64,000 nucleotides of DNA from Mariannaea sp. PMI_226 (Eukaryota; Ascomycota; Sordariomycetes; Hypocreales; Nectriaceae). Under the pieces are notes generated by a model. That model worked only from the letters and a program-made list of their open reading frames with translations. It made no database searches and was not told where the DNA came from. Position numbers and translations under genes: made by a program. The stretch covers positions 868,001-932,000 of the forward strand of contig JANFOG010000007.1 in assembly GCA_024336345.1 (NCBI GenBank). Direction: 5' to 3'. This document shows positions 1 through 11,077 of this stretch, piece by piece (within the stretch, counting starts at the first letter, position 1; every line of letters begins with the position of its first letter).

Positions 1-814
1 ACAAAGCCTTTTGAGCATGCGCTCCACCTGCAGCCACCTCGACGAACCGCGGATCCCTCTCGTTAACCACATACATGAAGATAGTAGTCCTGACACCTTG
101 GTCATCGGGCCGTAGCATAATTCCTCGCCGACCGGGTGCATGGAACCAGCGTCTCCATTTATCATCCGTAGAAGGATCACACGGAATGGAGAAGAATCCA
201 GCATACATTCCCAGGCGCTTCAAGCTTTCCTCTTCGTTGGCGATGCCCCAGACTAGCTTCCGTGTCTGGCTCTGCAGTCCATCAGCTCCCACAACCAGAT
301 CATAAGTTCTGTTTTGGCCACTCTTTGCTAAGTGTACATGAACTGTGCTTCCGTCTTGAACCAGTTCATCCAAGTAGTCTCCAAAGATGTACTCAATTCC
401 TTTGGCTCCATCCTTTTCTGTCTCAGCACTTATTCGCTGACTGTTCTTCCAACAGATTTCAGCGAGTCTTCCTCTCAGAATCTCAATATCACTGGTTGGC
501 GTCTGCATTTTCCCAGTCTTATCGGCTTTGTTGGAACTCCAGACTCGATTGTTTTTATCAACGAGCTGGACACCTTCCTCTTCGGTAGTTGATGACCGGA
601 TCAGTGTCTCAATCCCTAGTTTGCGGATGAGAGTGACCCCAGCACCACGGATGTCAATGTTCTGACCGCGCAGGTGAGCGCGTACCTCTTCAGAGCGCTC
701 AAGAATTGTTATGTGTGGTTTCTGAGAAGCGGGAATACCACTGAGAAGTAGAAATGAGGCTAGAGCTGGCCCAGCGATGCCGCAGCCAACGATCAGGATA
801 CGTACGGGTGCCAT
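1..814 (-). CDS. FAD-dependent monooxygenase, N-terminal part (runs off left edge)
   Basis: An open frame without introns runs from an ATG at 814 leftwards past the window edge, giving the first 271 residues of a protein that is usually about 400 long. The N-terminus is a beta-strand followed by the dinucleotide-binding motif VGCGIAGPALAS (residues about 9-20). Further on, around residue 180, is the second flavin motif VVGADGLQS. This pairing is characteristic of PHBH-fold aromatic hydroxylases (PF01494 type), which use FAD and NADPH to hydroxylate small, often aromatic or polyketide substrates. The substrate cannot be told from the sequence and the C-terminal domain is outside the window. 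The next gene lies about 800 bp away on the same strand, so no cluster context is visible. Family assignment is firm; function is generic. Confidence 0.88.
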   Translation of the reverse strand, partial: MAPVRILIVGCGIAGPALASFLLLSGIPASQKPHITILERSEEVRAHLRGQNIDIRGAGVTLIRKLGIETLIRSSTTEEEGVQLVDKNNRVWSSNKADKTGKMQTPTSDIEILRGRLAEICWKNSQRISAETEKDGAKGIEYIFGDYLDELVQDGSTVHVHLAKSGQNRTYDLVVGADGLQSQTRKLVWGIANEEESLKRLGMYAGFFSIPCDPSTDDKWRRWFHAPGRRGIMLRPDDQGVRTTIFMYVVNERDPRFVEVAAGGAHAQKAL

Positions 815-1613
815 AGTAGACAAATTCTCAGGAGAAAATAAAGTTTAAAGGAACGAGGTGAATATAAAAGAATAGTTCGAGAGTCTCTCAGAGAATTAAG
901 CAAACTACAATACGCTTTAAATAATAATTTGAAAGACAGCTAAATACCTGTTCGGCCCTTCGGGTTTTGAGGGTTGACGTATACATCGTATTAGCCTGTG
1001 CTGAGGATTCTTTATTGGCCATCGGGTTTTGAGTCGTGGTTAAAACCCGACGCACGTACCTTGGCTCTTCGACCCAAGATCTATACACATCACAGTAAGA
1101 CGGCGTCATAGATGCAGTGACTTTTTTATTGCTCAAGCGAATACATCGATTAACTTTCTTTATAGCAAGATAATCGGTGCTCCGGAAGATACCGACCAAT
1201 ATGCTCAAGCAACAGCTTAAAACTACATCAAAAGCATAAGTGGGTCGCAGATGGGCCTCTGTTGGAGATTTGTAAAAACTTCTTGGAGGTTTGGACGCCG
1301 CTTCGGAGGTCAATTTGTGGCCTCTATACGACAGTGGCTAACTCTACTTCGCAAATTCGCGGGCATCTTGTGTTGGCAATTCATATGAGGAGTCTGCAAA
1401 AGGCCCCTTCTCCAATCACATCTCGAGAGTAATTCACGTATGAAAATGAGGCCATGAGTCTCCCTGGCAATGGAAAGACGTCTATGCGGACCAGGTTCTT
1501 GGAGGAGAGTGACCAAGGTACGAGAATTAGAATAGCATCTATTCTGTATGTATTCCTTCCTAGTCGTTCAGGCGATGGAAAAAGCTTAGATAGCAGCAAA
1601 AGTAATCTACCTC
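815..1613. other. intergenic, 5' flank of the monooxygenase
   Basis: About 800 bp without a supportable gene. It should hold the promoter of the monooxygenase (right-to-left) and the 3' end of the upstream gene. The phrase CGGGTTTTGAG occurs twice about 65 bp apart (near 960 and 1022). Open frames here have no protein-like composition and were not called. Confidence 0.5.
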
Positions 1614-2755
1614 TTAGTTGGGAAGATCCATGTACTCAACCTTAAACCTCCCATCATTCCCTTGGATCACGCGGGCAAAGAACTTGCCCTGTCCTTCTCC
1701 GCTGGTGAAGTCAATTACGCCTCCCTCTCTGGCGACGGAATGGTAGTCTACTATCTCGCCGGGAACCTGCTGGCTCTCCATGATATAGAACTTCATCTTC
1801 GGGGTGATTTGAATCTTCATGTTGTTCAAGGGCGCCATCTATAGTGTCGAGTTGTTTGTCACAGTCAGTCCTCAATACCCATCGCAACATGGAGTGTACA
1901 GTCTTTCCTGTTCCAAGAACAAAAGCAACATGAAAGAGAGAATGGGTACATACACTTGCAACTGGTGCGACTTGGCCGCGATGGTTGACCTTTGCCAACC
2001 CGACAAGGTAAGTATTATTGGGCACAGTGAAATCGCTGCCAGTGTCAATCTCATATGACCCGGAAGTGGCGGTCGGCGGTGTCACTTCTTGGATGGTTGG
2101 GAAGCCCTGAATAACCTGCATTTCATAGGTGCCTGTATGAAAGTAAAAGATACCATTAGTTATTGCCCCGAAGTTCCCTTTTAAGCTAGCGCGTAAACCA
2201 GCTGCTTTATACTTTTCAATCACTTTCCAGAATAGGAGAAGTAGTAGGAAGTGAAGTGAGCGTCGCGTTATGGTATGTCACTTACTTCCTGGAACCGAAG
2301 ATGTACCCAATCGGCCTAGCATGTTCATGCCACTGTTGATTACGACACCCGGTGCAGGTGAGGTAGGGACGGATCCAACCCCTAAGCCAAAGGAAAAGAT
2401 TAGCCATGAAACGAGAATAGAAATTTAGTTACCGAGTGTGTCAAGTTGACCAGCCTTGATTATTCCGTTGCGTTAAGGTACTTGCCAACACCTCCCCCTC
2501 CCCCCCTCCCCCCCCCAAAAACAAAGGGAGAAAGAAAAACGGAAAAAAAAGGAGAGAGAGAGCTCATGGTCACTTACAAGCATAATAATCGAGTCCAGTC
2601 CTCACTTCGAAACTACCATGATAGGGGACAAACGACGTGTACCACACATTCATCCATGGCTGCTGGCCACCCGAGAACTGAGGGGGTTCCATGAATATGG
2701 CATAGTTTGTGTTCGCGCCTCTATCATTCTCAACTGAGATCATGTAGTTCTCCAT
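1614..2755 (-). CDS. uncharacterised fungal protein, four exons, about 255 aa
   Basis: Model: exons 2578-2755, 2286-2381, 1954-2222 and 1614-1838, all joined by GT-AG introns that keep phase (768 nt, 255 aa). The start ATG is followed by MENYMISVENDRGANTNYA. The protein has no signal peptide and no membrane helix and looks beta-rich. Recognisable phrases are a FMEPPQFSG motif near the N-terminus, PAPGVVINSGMN in the middle, and SYEIDTGSDF followed by YLVGLAKV further on. I recall such phrases from a family of small hypothetical ascomycete proteins with no assigned role. The first intron carries a long C-run on the + strand, so the transcript is G-rich there. Exon 3 could hold a further tiny 21-nt GT...AG segment, but that is too short to be an intron and was left in. 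Function unknown. Confidence 0.68.
2487..2562. repeat. low-complexity C-run and purine tract inside an intron
   Basis: The first intron of the preceding gene contains runs of C separated by single T residues, then A-rich and GA-repeat sequence (GAGAGAGAG). On the transcript strand this is G-rich with at least four G-runs, so it could form a G-quadruplex in the pre-mRNA. It is low-complexity sequence and no coding role is suggested. Confidence 0.7.
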
Positions 2756-5700
2756 GTTTGATAGGAATTGAAAAAGAGTCTTTTGAATCAGAGAAGAGGT
2801 TGTTTGTACTGTTTAGGAAGTGTTGGTCGAGAATGAATGAAATGGAAATCAAGGATGGAGCGACACACTTTATATAGAGGGACGAGCCATGCCAGCGCTG
2901 CGTATTCTCTTCATGAAACAGCAATTCTGATTGGCACAATGGAGTCTGTAGCAAGCTGTTCTCCTTTGGATTGGCGAAACATCAATCCAGGCTGTTTAGT
3001 TGTTTAGTTCACTATTTTCACAGAAATGAAATGCCGAAGTAAACCGCCACGTGTCTCACCCGCTACGACGTCATGAAAGCTTCAAAGCTTGTCCATCTGG
3101 ATCTCCTAGACAGGGTTCAGCTGGCAAGTATTCCCAACCCACTCGATTTTCCTTATTCCTTTTTATTTTCATTGTCATACCTTGTGTTCGCCTCTTACTC
3201 TCTGTTGTGTATGCTTTCAACTGAAAGTACTGGGTAGATTATTGTACCTTACGGAACATGTACATTCAAAATAGCCATTTACAAAATATGATAGTAACTG
3301 GTCACCGTTGTTAGAGCTACGATGCTTGTCTCTAGCTACCCGATCCAGAAGCAGGATTCTCCAATGGAATGTTCGTATCTAATTTGTACAAGGTTAACGT
3401 GTCTTTTTGTGAGCGTAAAGGGACTCGCCGAGACACGGGCTGGTAGTGTTGTTTTGATGTCTCAGCAAAACGCATGCAAATGGCGACTCAGAATCAGCTG
3501 TATTTCCCACGAGAGCGCGATGATTGGCGTACTTCAACCGGAGACCTTTCCTTGGTTTACGGACACCGGTCAGCTGCATAAGTATTGCACTAGGAGACAT
3601 GCTTAGTTGCTGTGATGCTGAGACTTTGGCCTCAAATTGACGTAACCTTTGCAAGATGCTAAGCTGCTGAACATGATACACAAATTGCGGTTTAATTGAA
3701 GTGTTTAATTGTTATCAAGAAACGATGGGCATTGAACAATGACGTACAATGGCATATTCAAGCTAATATAGACCTATATATATAAAGGCATAAAGAATAT
3801 ATATTATATAAATATCAATGTGTAGGTTTCCAGTATGTGACACAGGAATGACCAGAAACTTTTGCCCTACTTCATACTCTTGCAGCTTGCCTCCATTACT
3901 GGTGTGGTCCGAGAAATTTAATACCGTATTCCATTTTCCCTTCCCGTGTTTCCCGTGTTTCCCGTGTCTCAGCATCCCGTCTGATCTACGAATGGCATTC
4001 GTCCACGCGCTGAGTCCGTGACACGTAAACAGAAGTGGTTGGCAATGCCGAAGGTTCCACCGCGCTCTCAAGAATAGATCTTCGCCTCATGTCCAATAAA
4101 TTGCGGACACTTCCCGATAGGCAGCCACGGCAAAGGGATCGACGGAGCTGCAGCATGTTTTGCATGCCGCCACCCTCGGCATAGTTGAACGAGATTGGCG
4201 AGGCCGTCAAAAATGAGACCACTTTCGCATTGCCGATCATTTGCTACAGTTGAAGGTCATTAGGTGCATTGATCTCGGCTCACCTATTGAAGATCGCACA
4301 AATGAAGGGCGAGTCAATCTTGGCGGCCAGATCCTCACGGTGAGTACATTCAGCAGTGCGGGGAACCCATATTCCCTGTTTGCGTGTCTCACACCTCCGC
4401 ACTCCAGCTAAGTCGTTTTCTGTTCAGAAAGCTTATTCCCACAATCAATTTATTGTTCAGACTCTCAATTCACTCATGAGCAGAAGATCTTAGAGATTCG
4501 GTCGAGAATCCTAGACAAGCGAGACTAGATCGCTAGCTGAGGGCAAGGACGTCAGAAGAGCGCTGCACTCGGCAGACCATGGATATGATCCAATTTACTA
4601 CCACTACTACACAATGATTATTTCAAGTGGAGAAATAGTGGCCGAATTATTCTTGGAAATGTTGATACTTTTTTCTATCGTATTTATGCGGAACCTATAA
4701 TATCTTACATTTCTCCGGAATGGGTTATGCAAATCCCTGCAACGTGTCACTAACTAGTCTTTTCCTTGCTGGTGAGCTGGATGGAAGATATAGATTATAT
4801 CATCACCGAAGTATCTAAGGGGAAAAAACAAATAAAGAACAAAAGTATTGGTTCAATTCAACGCAGCCTAGCGTTCATACAGGCAGGGTGACAACGTGAG
4901 CTCAAGCCACTTGGACTTTGCTTCGGTTGTCATTGGTATACCCGCACCGCTAGTCTTTTGGTATCTTAGGCCACGGTTTCTGGGCTATGCTGAAGTATGC
5001 AGTTGAATGATTATGGACAGCCCCGGTCACAACGTCCATCTTCTTGCATGTTAATTGCATCTTCCCAATGTATCATATTAATGTTTTCTATTATTAATTT
5101 TTCGATGAAAGACGAGGCAGCATTCACTGAAAGCCTCTAGCGAGGAGCATGACGATTCATGCATGGCCAGAGTGATGTGCCGAAGCAGTTTATACGCGTT
5201 GGCAGAGTCCTATATAATAATAATGCCCTATCCTTCCCACATCCCACATCAGAAGTACAGAGGCACATTCAAGATCGCTCAGAGTGTTTTCAGGGAATGA
5301 TATGCTTTGACCTCAGTCGAGAGGCGTTGTTTGTATTTTGCGGCGTCGATAGTGCTGTGATACTTGCTTGGTCGAAAGCATATGACTCGCATGATGCACA
5401 GTCCATTCCATTACAATGGTGAATAAAATGCCTAATTTTCAGAATGCTCTGTGATGTAGTGAGTGTACTGAAATACTTTGTATTTTACCTTGCTTTGTTA
5501 AGCTATTAGCATGTAGCCATTATTACCCCTCATAGTTCCCGTTTTACAAAAGTTGTCTCAAAAGATGTCAATTGTCCGGCCTTCTCAGGCATGTCAATCT
5601 GATATCTGATACGTCAAGTACGCACATACACAATGTTAGGTTCAAACTGGAATGAGCGCTCACCTATATACTAAATCTGTTCGTCTCGTACGCATTCCCT

Positions 5701-5840
5701 TCCTCTACTCTCAGACCCCGTCTCAGATTCATTCATCGGCGTTACTGCGCGCTTATGGTCTGATATGATGGGCTCACGTAGCTTACGATGGAAAGCCTGT
5801 TTTCGTGGCGCACGGGACGGGACACACGGGACGTCACTAG
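2756..5840. other. long intergenic region without a convincing gene
   Basis: About 3.1 kb. The left end is the promoter of the four-exon gene; TATATA-like sequence occurs near 2870. The rest contains only short open frames on both strands with stop-rich, non-protein-like translations. A small tandem of TTTCCCGTG units lies near 3945-3965. I see no RNA gene, terminal repeat or recognisable protein fragment. Confidence 0.5.
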
Positions 5841-6080
5841 CTAGGGCTCATGTTGGTCAGGGCTCGCCCCGCACGGCACCGGATGTAGCAAAGGTTCATA
5901 TTCAAGCCCTCGATTCTGAGTGACAGAGCAGTAGACTCGATACTGGAATGTCTTGAAGAGGATCGACGTGTTTCTGAAATGCGTTCGAATATGAGTATTG
6001 TGAAAGGGAGTCCTGAATACCTGGGTGGCGCTCTGCAGCTTGGCTATGTCATAGTCGATGGCCTGTGGGACACGAAATCT
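5841..6080 (-). other. possible 3' exons of a degraded or unrecognised gene
   Basis: On the minus strand a CCCACAG acceptor just right of 6063 is followed by an exon-like stretch encoding AIDYDIAKLQSATQ. Next comes GTATTC, then two candidate acceptors (TTTCAG and CTTCAAG), either of which continues in an open frame to a stop. Spacing and splice signals resemble the 3' end of a fungal gene. No start, no upstream exons and no family could be identified. It may be a relic or chance. Confidence 0.22.
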
Positions 6081-6694
6081 CGCGCAAGTTCCTGAATCCG
6101 CTATCGAATAGCAAAAGAGCAATAAGAAAGGTGTGTGTTCGTACAAGAACGAAGATTGACTTCTGTACCGCAATTTTATAGAATAAAAGCTTGTCTCAAC
6201 TCTAGAAATGTGATAAAACGAAGTGGCACACTTGATGCAAAGCTCCAGCTTATCAGCAATTGGCTGAGATCTCCTCCATATAGAAGCCTACGCGCTGGGA
6301 AAGTTCAATCATACTACAGAACTGGCAAGCAATATTTACCTGAGCCTCGCGTCGAAGCCTTGCTTGGAAGAAGAGTCCTACCCAAATTCACGGCCCGATA
6401 TCTGCCTTTGATCGGCCCGTGGCTGTGCGCCGCTTTATCATTCGCGAAGTCTCGAATCAATATTTCTGAAAGTAGAATTCAAAAAGATTCGACTCAGCTG
6501 AGTTCTCGTTACCGATTCTGTAATCCCGTTGTACTTTGGAATGAAAGCCGAGCTATTCCTCGCATGACCACCGCAAAGCGTAACCTGTATGGCTGTCTAC
6601 GCGCTATCTTTCTGTCACGGAGAGCCCAGCTCTATGTAGATGGATCCTATAGATACCTCAAGCCTCCCTCTGTAATATACCCATAGGGTGATCT

Positions 6695-6800
6695 TAGTAG
6701 CCGGTCTCGGCGGCCCCTGTGGGGGACCCCCGGCCCCTCTTCCCCTATTCAGGGGGGCGTCTTCAGGGGAAAATCCCTTATATAAACCCCTCATAGGATT
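6695..6800. repeat. GC-rich short palindromes in AT-rich surroundings
   Basis: A patch with much higher GC than its flanks contains GGGGGACCCCC and CCCCTATTCAGGGG, both self-complementary, followed by a TATATAAACCCCTCATAGG segment. This could be the end of a non-autonomous mobile element or a local hairpin. No target-site duplication could be assigned by eye. Confidence 0.3.
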
Positions 6801-7018
6801 AGGTAGTCTGGGGAAGTCACTTATCGTCACACCTACATTTCTGACCATACGTTCCGTGACACTTTCACACTATTGGATGCAGCTACATATGGGGTTAGTT
6901 TTTGAGTTATTTGTACGCCACTGCGATAATCCCTGCAATATAAGACGTGCAATCATCATTTAGGTATTGAGCTCTGCGTGAATCGAAGAACTTCTAGTAC
7001 CATCGTGCAAATGTGTCC

Positions 7019-8919
7019 ATGAAGCTCGTCTTCACGATGAAAGGCATTGTTATTTCCTTACTTGCTCAAGCGGCCTGCATTACTGCACTGTCTGAGCTCC
7101 CAAGACTGAAGCTGCCGTGGGGTACCTGGGAAGCCACTGTGTATGAGAAGGATCAGAAAGATCCAGAAGTCCCAAAAGTGTGCACTGAATATCCAAAATA
7201 AAAGTGAGTTGTGCTTACGAAGTTCATTAGGTCTATCTCTTCCAGAATGTTCGGTTTGGTGCGAAGCCTGAGAGGTTCAGTGCGCCTTCTTTCCCTGCAG
7301 ACAGGAACGACACACTGCAAAACATCACATCCAGCACAAGTTGCATCCAGGTGGACATCACCAAGCTGAAAAAGCCCCCAGGTGGTCAGAATCCTCTGGG
7401 AGATGCCGAGGACCCAGATATCAAGGAAACAGAAGATTGTCTGTTCCTTGACATCTATGTCCCCGTGTCAGCCTTTCAACGAGACGCAAAGCCACTGCCG
7501 GTAGTCGTCTGGATCTACGGCGGCGGATACGCATTCGGTAGTAAAAACCAAGCTGGACCATTGTACACAGCACAGTCGCTTTTGCGTGCGTCCGACTACC
7601 AAACAATATTCATTGCCGGAAACTACCGTGTAGGTGCTTTTGGATGGCTCGCTAGCGCATATATGCAAGATGTTGGACAGCCTAACGCTGGACTGTATGA
7701 CCAAGCTCTTATGCTAGACTGGGTACAAGAGTATATCAGCCAGGTCAACGGTGACAAGCATCAAGTCAGCGCCTGGGGGGAGTCTGCTGGTGCTGGGTCG
7801 ATTTTGCATCATCTCATTCGCGAGGATGGAGTGAAACCCCCCGCATTCACAAGATTCGTGGCGCAGAGTCCTGCGTTTGAATGGGCGTGGGATAACCACC
7901 CCAATGGTAAGCTTGATAGCATGTACAAGAAGTTTTCTGAACTTGCTGGATGTAATGCCACGTATAACATCTCTTGCCTACGCTCCGCAGACATCAGGGA
8001 CCTCACAAAGGCGAATCAACAACTGTTTAAAGTTGTCAGGCAAACTGGGCTGTTCCCTGTTGGGCCAGCAGTGGATGGAAAATGGATCAAGACTATCCCT
8101 ACAGTGGCATTCTCTCAAGGTACGCAATATGGATATGAAGCACCGCATCCCGATTCTTGACGAGAACCCATATTAATGGTGTGATGAACAGGCAAAGCCA
8201 CTAAGAATATCACCTCGGCCATTATCTCGCACTGCGCCAACGAGCCTAAGCTCTTCATGCCGCCTGTTTCAAACAAAGCTGATCTCGAAAAGTTCTTGAA
8301 AGAATTTTTGCCTGGTGATTCCCGTGATCCCCAAAGAGATAAGATTAAGAAGCAGTACTGCGGGGGCTTTTGGCCTGATTATAAAGCATGCACTGCAAAA
8401 ATGATTCGGGATGCATCATTCACCTGCAATACAAGAGATCTCTTCGAAGCATACGCATCAAAGTCATATATGATGGAGTACTCATTTCCAACTGAAGGAT
8501 TCGCGTATCATGCAACTGATTTGATTGCATTGTTCGCAAACAGCCGCGACGAAGTCAAGACGATGCTGGCAAAAACGCTGGGCAATGTAACAGCCGGTAT
8601 TTACGCTGACGTTCTTAACTTTAATGTCAGGAAAAATTATCAACAATATTTTGCTTCTTTTGCGATATCTGGTAATCCGAACACTTTGCAACCAACTTTA
8701 CCACGTCATTGGTCGATAGCTACCGGTGGCGAGGTGCTGTCTAATGTCATGAAGGTTACGGGTGTGTTCAGCAATGAGACCAGAGACGACCAGAACACCA
8801 AGACCAGCTGTGACTTCTGGATTGGTATTGCAAAGGAGATTCTTGATTCGAGCAAAACTGAGTCTGGAGAGGAGGGAAGCCTGCATGTTCAGTTGCCAGG
8901 GGACTATAACGAACTTTGA
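7019..8919 (+). CDS. secreted type-B carboxylesterase (cholinesterase/lipase family)
   Basis: Exons 7019-7177, 7231-8119 and 8192-8919 (1776 nt, 591 aa). The start is the ATG giving MKLVFTMKGIVISLLAQA, a signal peptide, so the enzyme is probably secreted. The alpha/beta-hydrolase oxyanion-hole strand is VVVWIYGGGYAFGS and the nucleophile elbow is WGESAGAGS, with Ser at about residue 238. These are the diagnostic features of PF00135 carboxylesterases, which hydrolyse ester bonds of lipids or aryl and alkyl esters. Several NxT/NxS glycosylation sites are present. Intron 1 must use the donor GTGTGC at 7178: the nicer-looking GTGAGT downstream would place an in-frame TAA in the exon and leave only 27 nt of intron. 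Intron 2 (8120-8191) is ordinary. The gene is convergent with a Zn2Cys6 regulator 105 bp away. Substrate unknown. Confidence 0.88.
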
Positions 8920-9023
8920 GACGGGGCTGCGACAGAACAGAACGGATGAGATAGCAAAGTCGCACAGTATCGGATATAATATCAAGGAATTTTGATTCGC
9001 CCTCTCTCAAGAAACTCCACCTA

Positions 9024-10993
9024 TCAAGAAACTGATAGATAAAAGCTCGACCCAAACATATCCAGAATTCCTTCTGGAGGCGCTATGCGTTGCTGCTCTC
9101 TTTTGATACGATACACCTCTTTCGCGATAGCTTTAACCTGACTGGAAAGATGGCTTGCCGCAGGCCACACCTTAGAGAACTCGTCAAGAGCTCCAATACT
9201 TAGACGAACCTGTTGACGAAGCATGTCGTTGTTGTGAGCCACAAACGCCAGTGTCCACTCGCTAAGCTGGACGGTAGAGGCGAGCGTTACCATGTAGAAG
9301 AAGAAGTGCGTGTGTGAGCGCAGCGGGACGCGATGGGTGATCAACTTGCTAATCTCACAAGCGGCGTGGATGGTGCGTTTGGTGTGTGGGTTAAAATCGT
9401 GGGTTGACAGAGCTGGCGTGTTAGGCGCGCAGGCATTTATGTAACGAGTTGGAGATGGGTCTAGTTGCGAGTAAGGCTGGTGTAGAAGGATAGAAAGTGC
9501 ATGTGCCATCATGTATGCTTGAAACATCATTTCGTCCAGACGCCCGTCCCTATAGACCATCCGCTTCGACATGGGCAGATGTGACTCCCAGTTGGCGAGA
9601 AGTGCTTGGATCTTGGCCATGTTACCACATTTAAGCCCAAGGATTGGTAACCTCAAAAACTTGCCCAAGTTGCGAGCACATTGGATACGATAGGCAAACG
9701 AAGAAAATTCTTGACCAGCATTGAGGAGTTCACATATCTCCATATCTTCCAAACAAAGTGGCTGAGGGATGTGCTAGAAGGAAAAGGTTAGCGAATAGTT
9801 ACCCAAAAAGTCGGTCAAAAGGCCGCAGAGCTTACTCCTGATAGAAACTGGTCTTCTTCGCACGGTAGTGCAACATTGACTGGAACATCATACAGAAGAA
9901 AGTTGGTTGTACGATGAACCCCAGCAATCATAGCATCAACAACATATAGATCCCACCAGGTTCGGCGCCAGCTCTCCTCAAGGATTGCCATTCCTCGACC
10001 GTTAAGTGCAGCAAAGGAGCGTGTGTTAAGACCAATCTGCTGTGAGATGCGCTCTATATCAGCCAGAAGTTTGTTGACTTTCTCTCTGCGTCGGCTCCCG
10101 TCGAGTCCAATAATAAGAAGCAGCATCGCCTGGACCAAGAAGCCATCTTTAGCAATGTTAGATGAATAAACTAGACGATGGGCTTCCTCGAAAAGTCTTA
10201 GGCAAGTTGGACGATTAGTGATGTAGAGGGATCCAATCCAACGCATGGCTGCTAAGAGTGGCCCAATATTGCAATCAATAGCTAGTGGTAGCAGGATACT
10301 CTTGGGTAATACGAACGGGTGGGTGGCATGGAAATGATGATAAAATGAGTCTATGAACTGGTCCCTGGATGTTGACAAGGATAGAAGGGGAAGAGAGAAG
10401 GTAGGCCCAAAAGTATCAACATCATTGTCATAATGAGAGTCGACGGTTAACTGTGTAGTGGCCTGGGAATGTCTTTGAAACCCAAATTGGCGAATTGAGC
10501 TTTCATCCCAGGAGTTAGACAGGAGATCGAGGGTCGGAGTGTTAAATGATGCACGCAAAGGCGCACCAGAAGTGCAGCCGAATGCTGCCAGGTTGGTGTC
10601 GGTGTTGGTGGAGAACCCGCAAGCCGGAAGCAACGCAAGTCGTTGCTTGGGTTTTCTGGCCTTGGATCGAGGCTGGCCTCTGCGGCCGCGACGGGATGCA
10701 ACATAGATGCATTCGCAGTTGATGTCGGTGCAGCGAAAACACGGTCTCTGACCATCACACTTCAGGTGTTTGTCGCGCTGAGTTGAGCCAATTTCAGGTC
10801 AGTCTGGTCGCTCGCGGGACTTGATAATTCTCAAAAATCGAGTATAGAGGAATCTCACGCATGAAAGACAAGTTGTTGGAATTGGAGGGCGGGAAGTCAA
10901 TGCGGCGGAGGAGACGGAATCGACGTGAAGCGACTGTGAGCTTGGATAACTACAGCTCAATAGCAGCTCCTCTGTGCTCGGGAGAGAAGACAT
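9024..10993 (-). CDS. Zn2Cys6 transcription factor with fungal-specific regulatory domain
   Basis: Exons 10859-10993, 9836-10777 and 9024-9773 (1827 nt, 608 aa). The first exon ends exactly after the second cysteine of the zinc cluster, TTCLSC. The second exon continues RDKHLKCDGQRPCFRC and then a sixth cysteine in ECIY. Together these give the C-x2-C-x6-C-x5-C-x2-C-x6-C binuclear zinc cluster at residues 42-69, which binds CGG-type half sites in the nucleus. A basic stretch follows. The remainder is a helical MHR region of the PF04082 type, with phrases such as ILEESWRRTWWDLYVVDAM. The regulator is head-to-head with the truncated ATPase and tail-to-tail with the carboxylesterase. Its target genes are not evident. 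Confidence 0.88.
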
Positions 10994-11077
10994 TATTTAA
11001 TCAACAAGCGGCACTTGGGAATAAGAAAGCGGCATATTTTAATTTTGGAGCTGTCATGTAAAAAGGATAGGTGGAGG

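Noticed and set aside
2118..2138. 21-nt GT...AG segment within exon 3 of the uncharacterised four-exon gene
   Set aside because: Too short for a fungal spliceosomal intron and the frame stays open without removal.
6135..6686. 183-codon open frame on the + strand
   Set aside because: Composition is Arg/Ser/Leu-rich with no recognisable motif, and it overlaps exon-like sequence on the other strand; probably chance.
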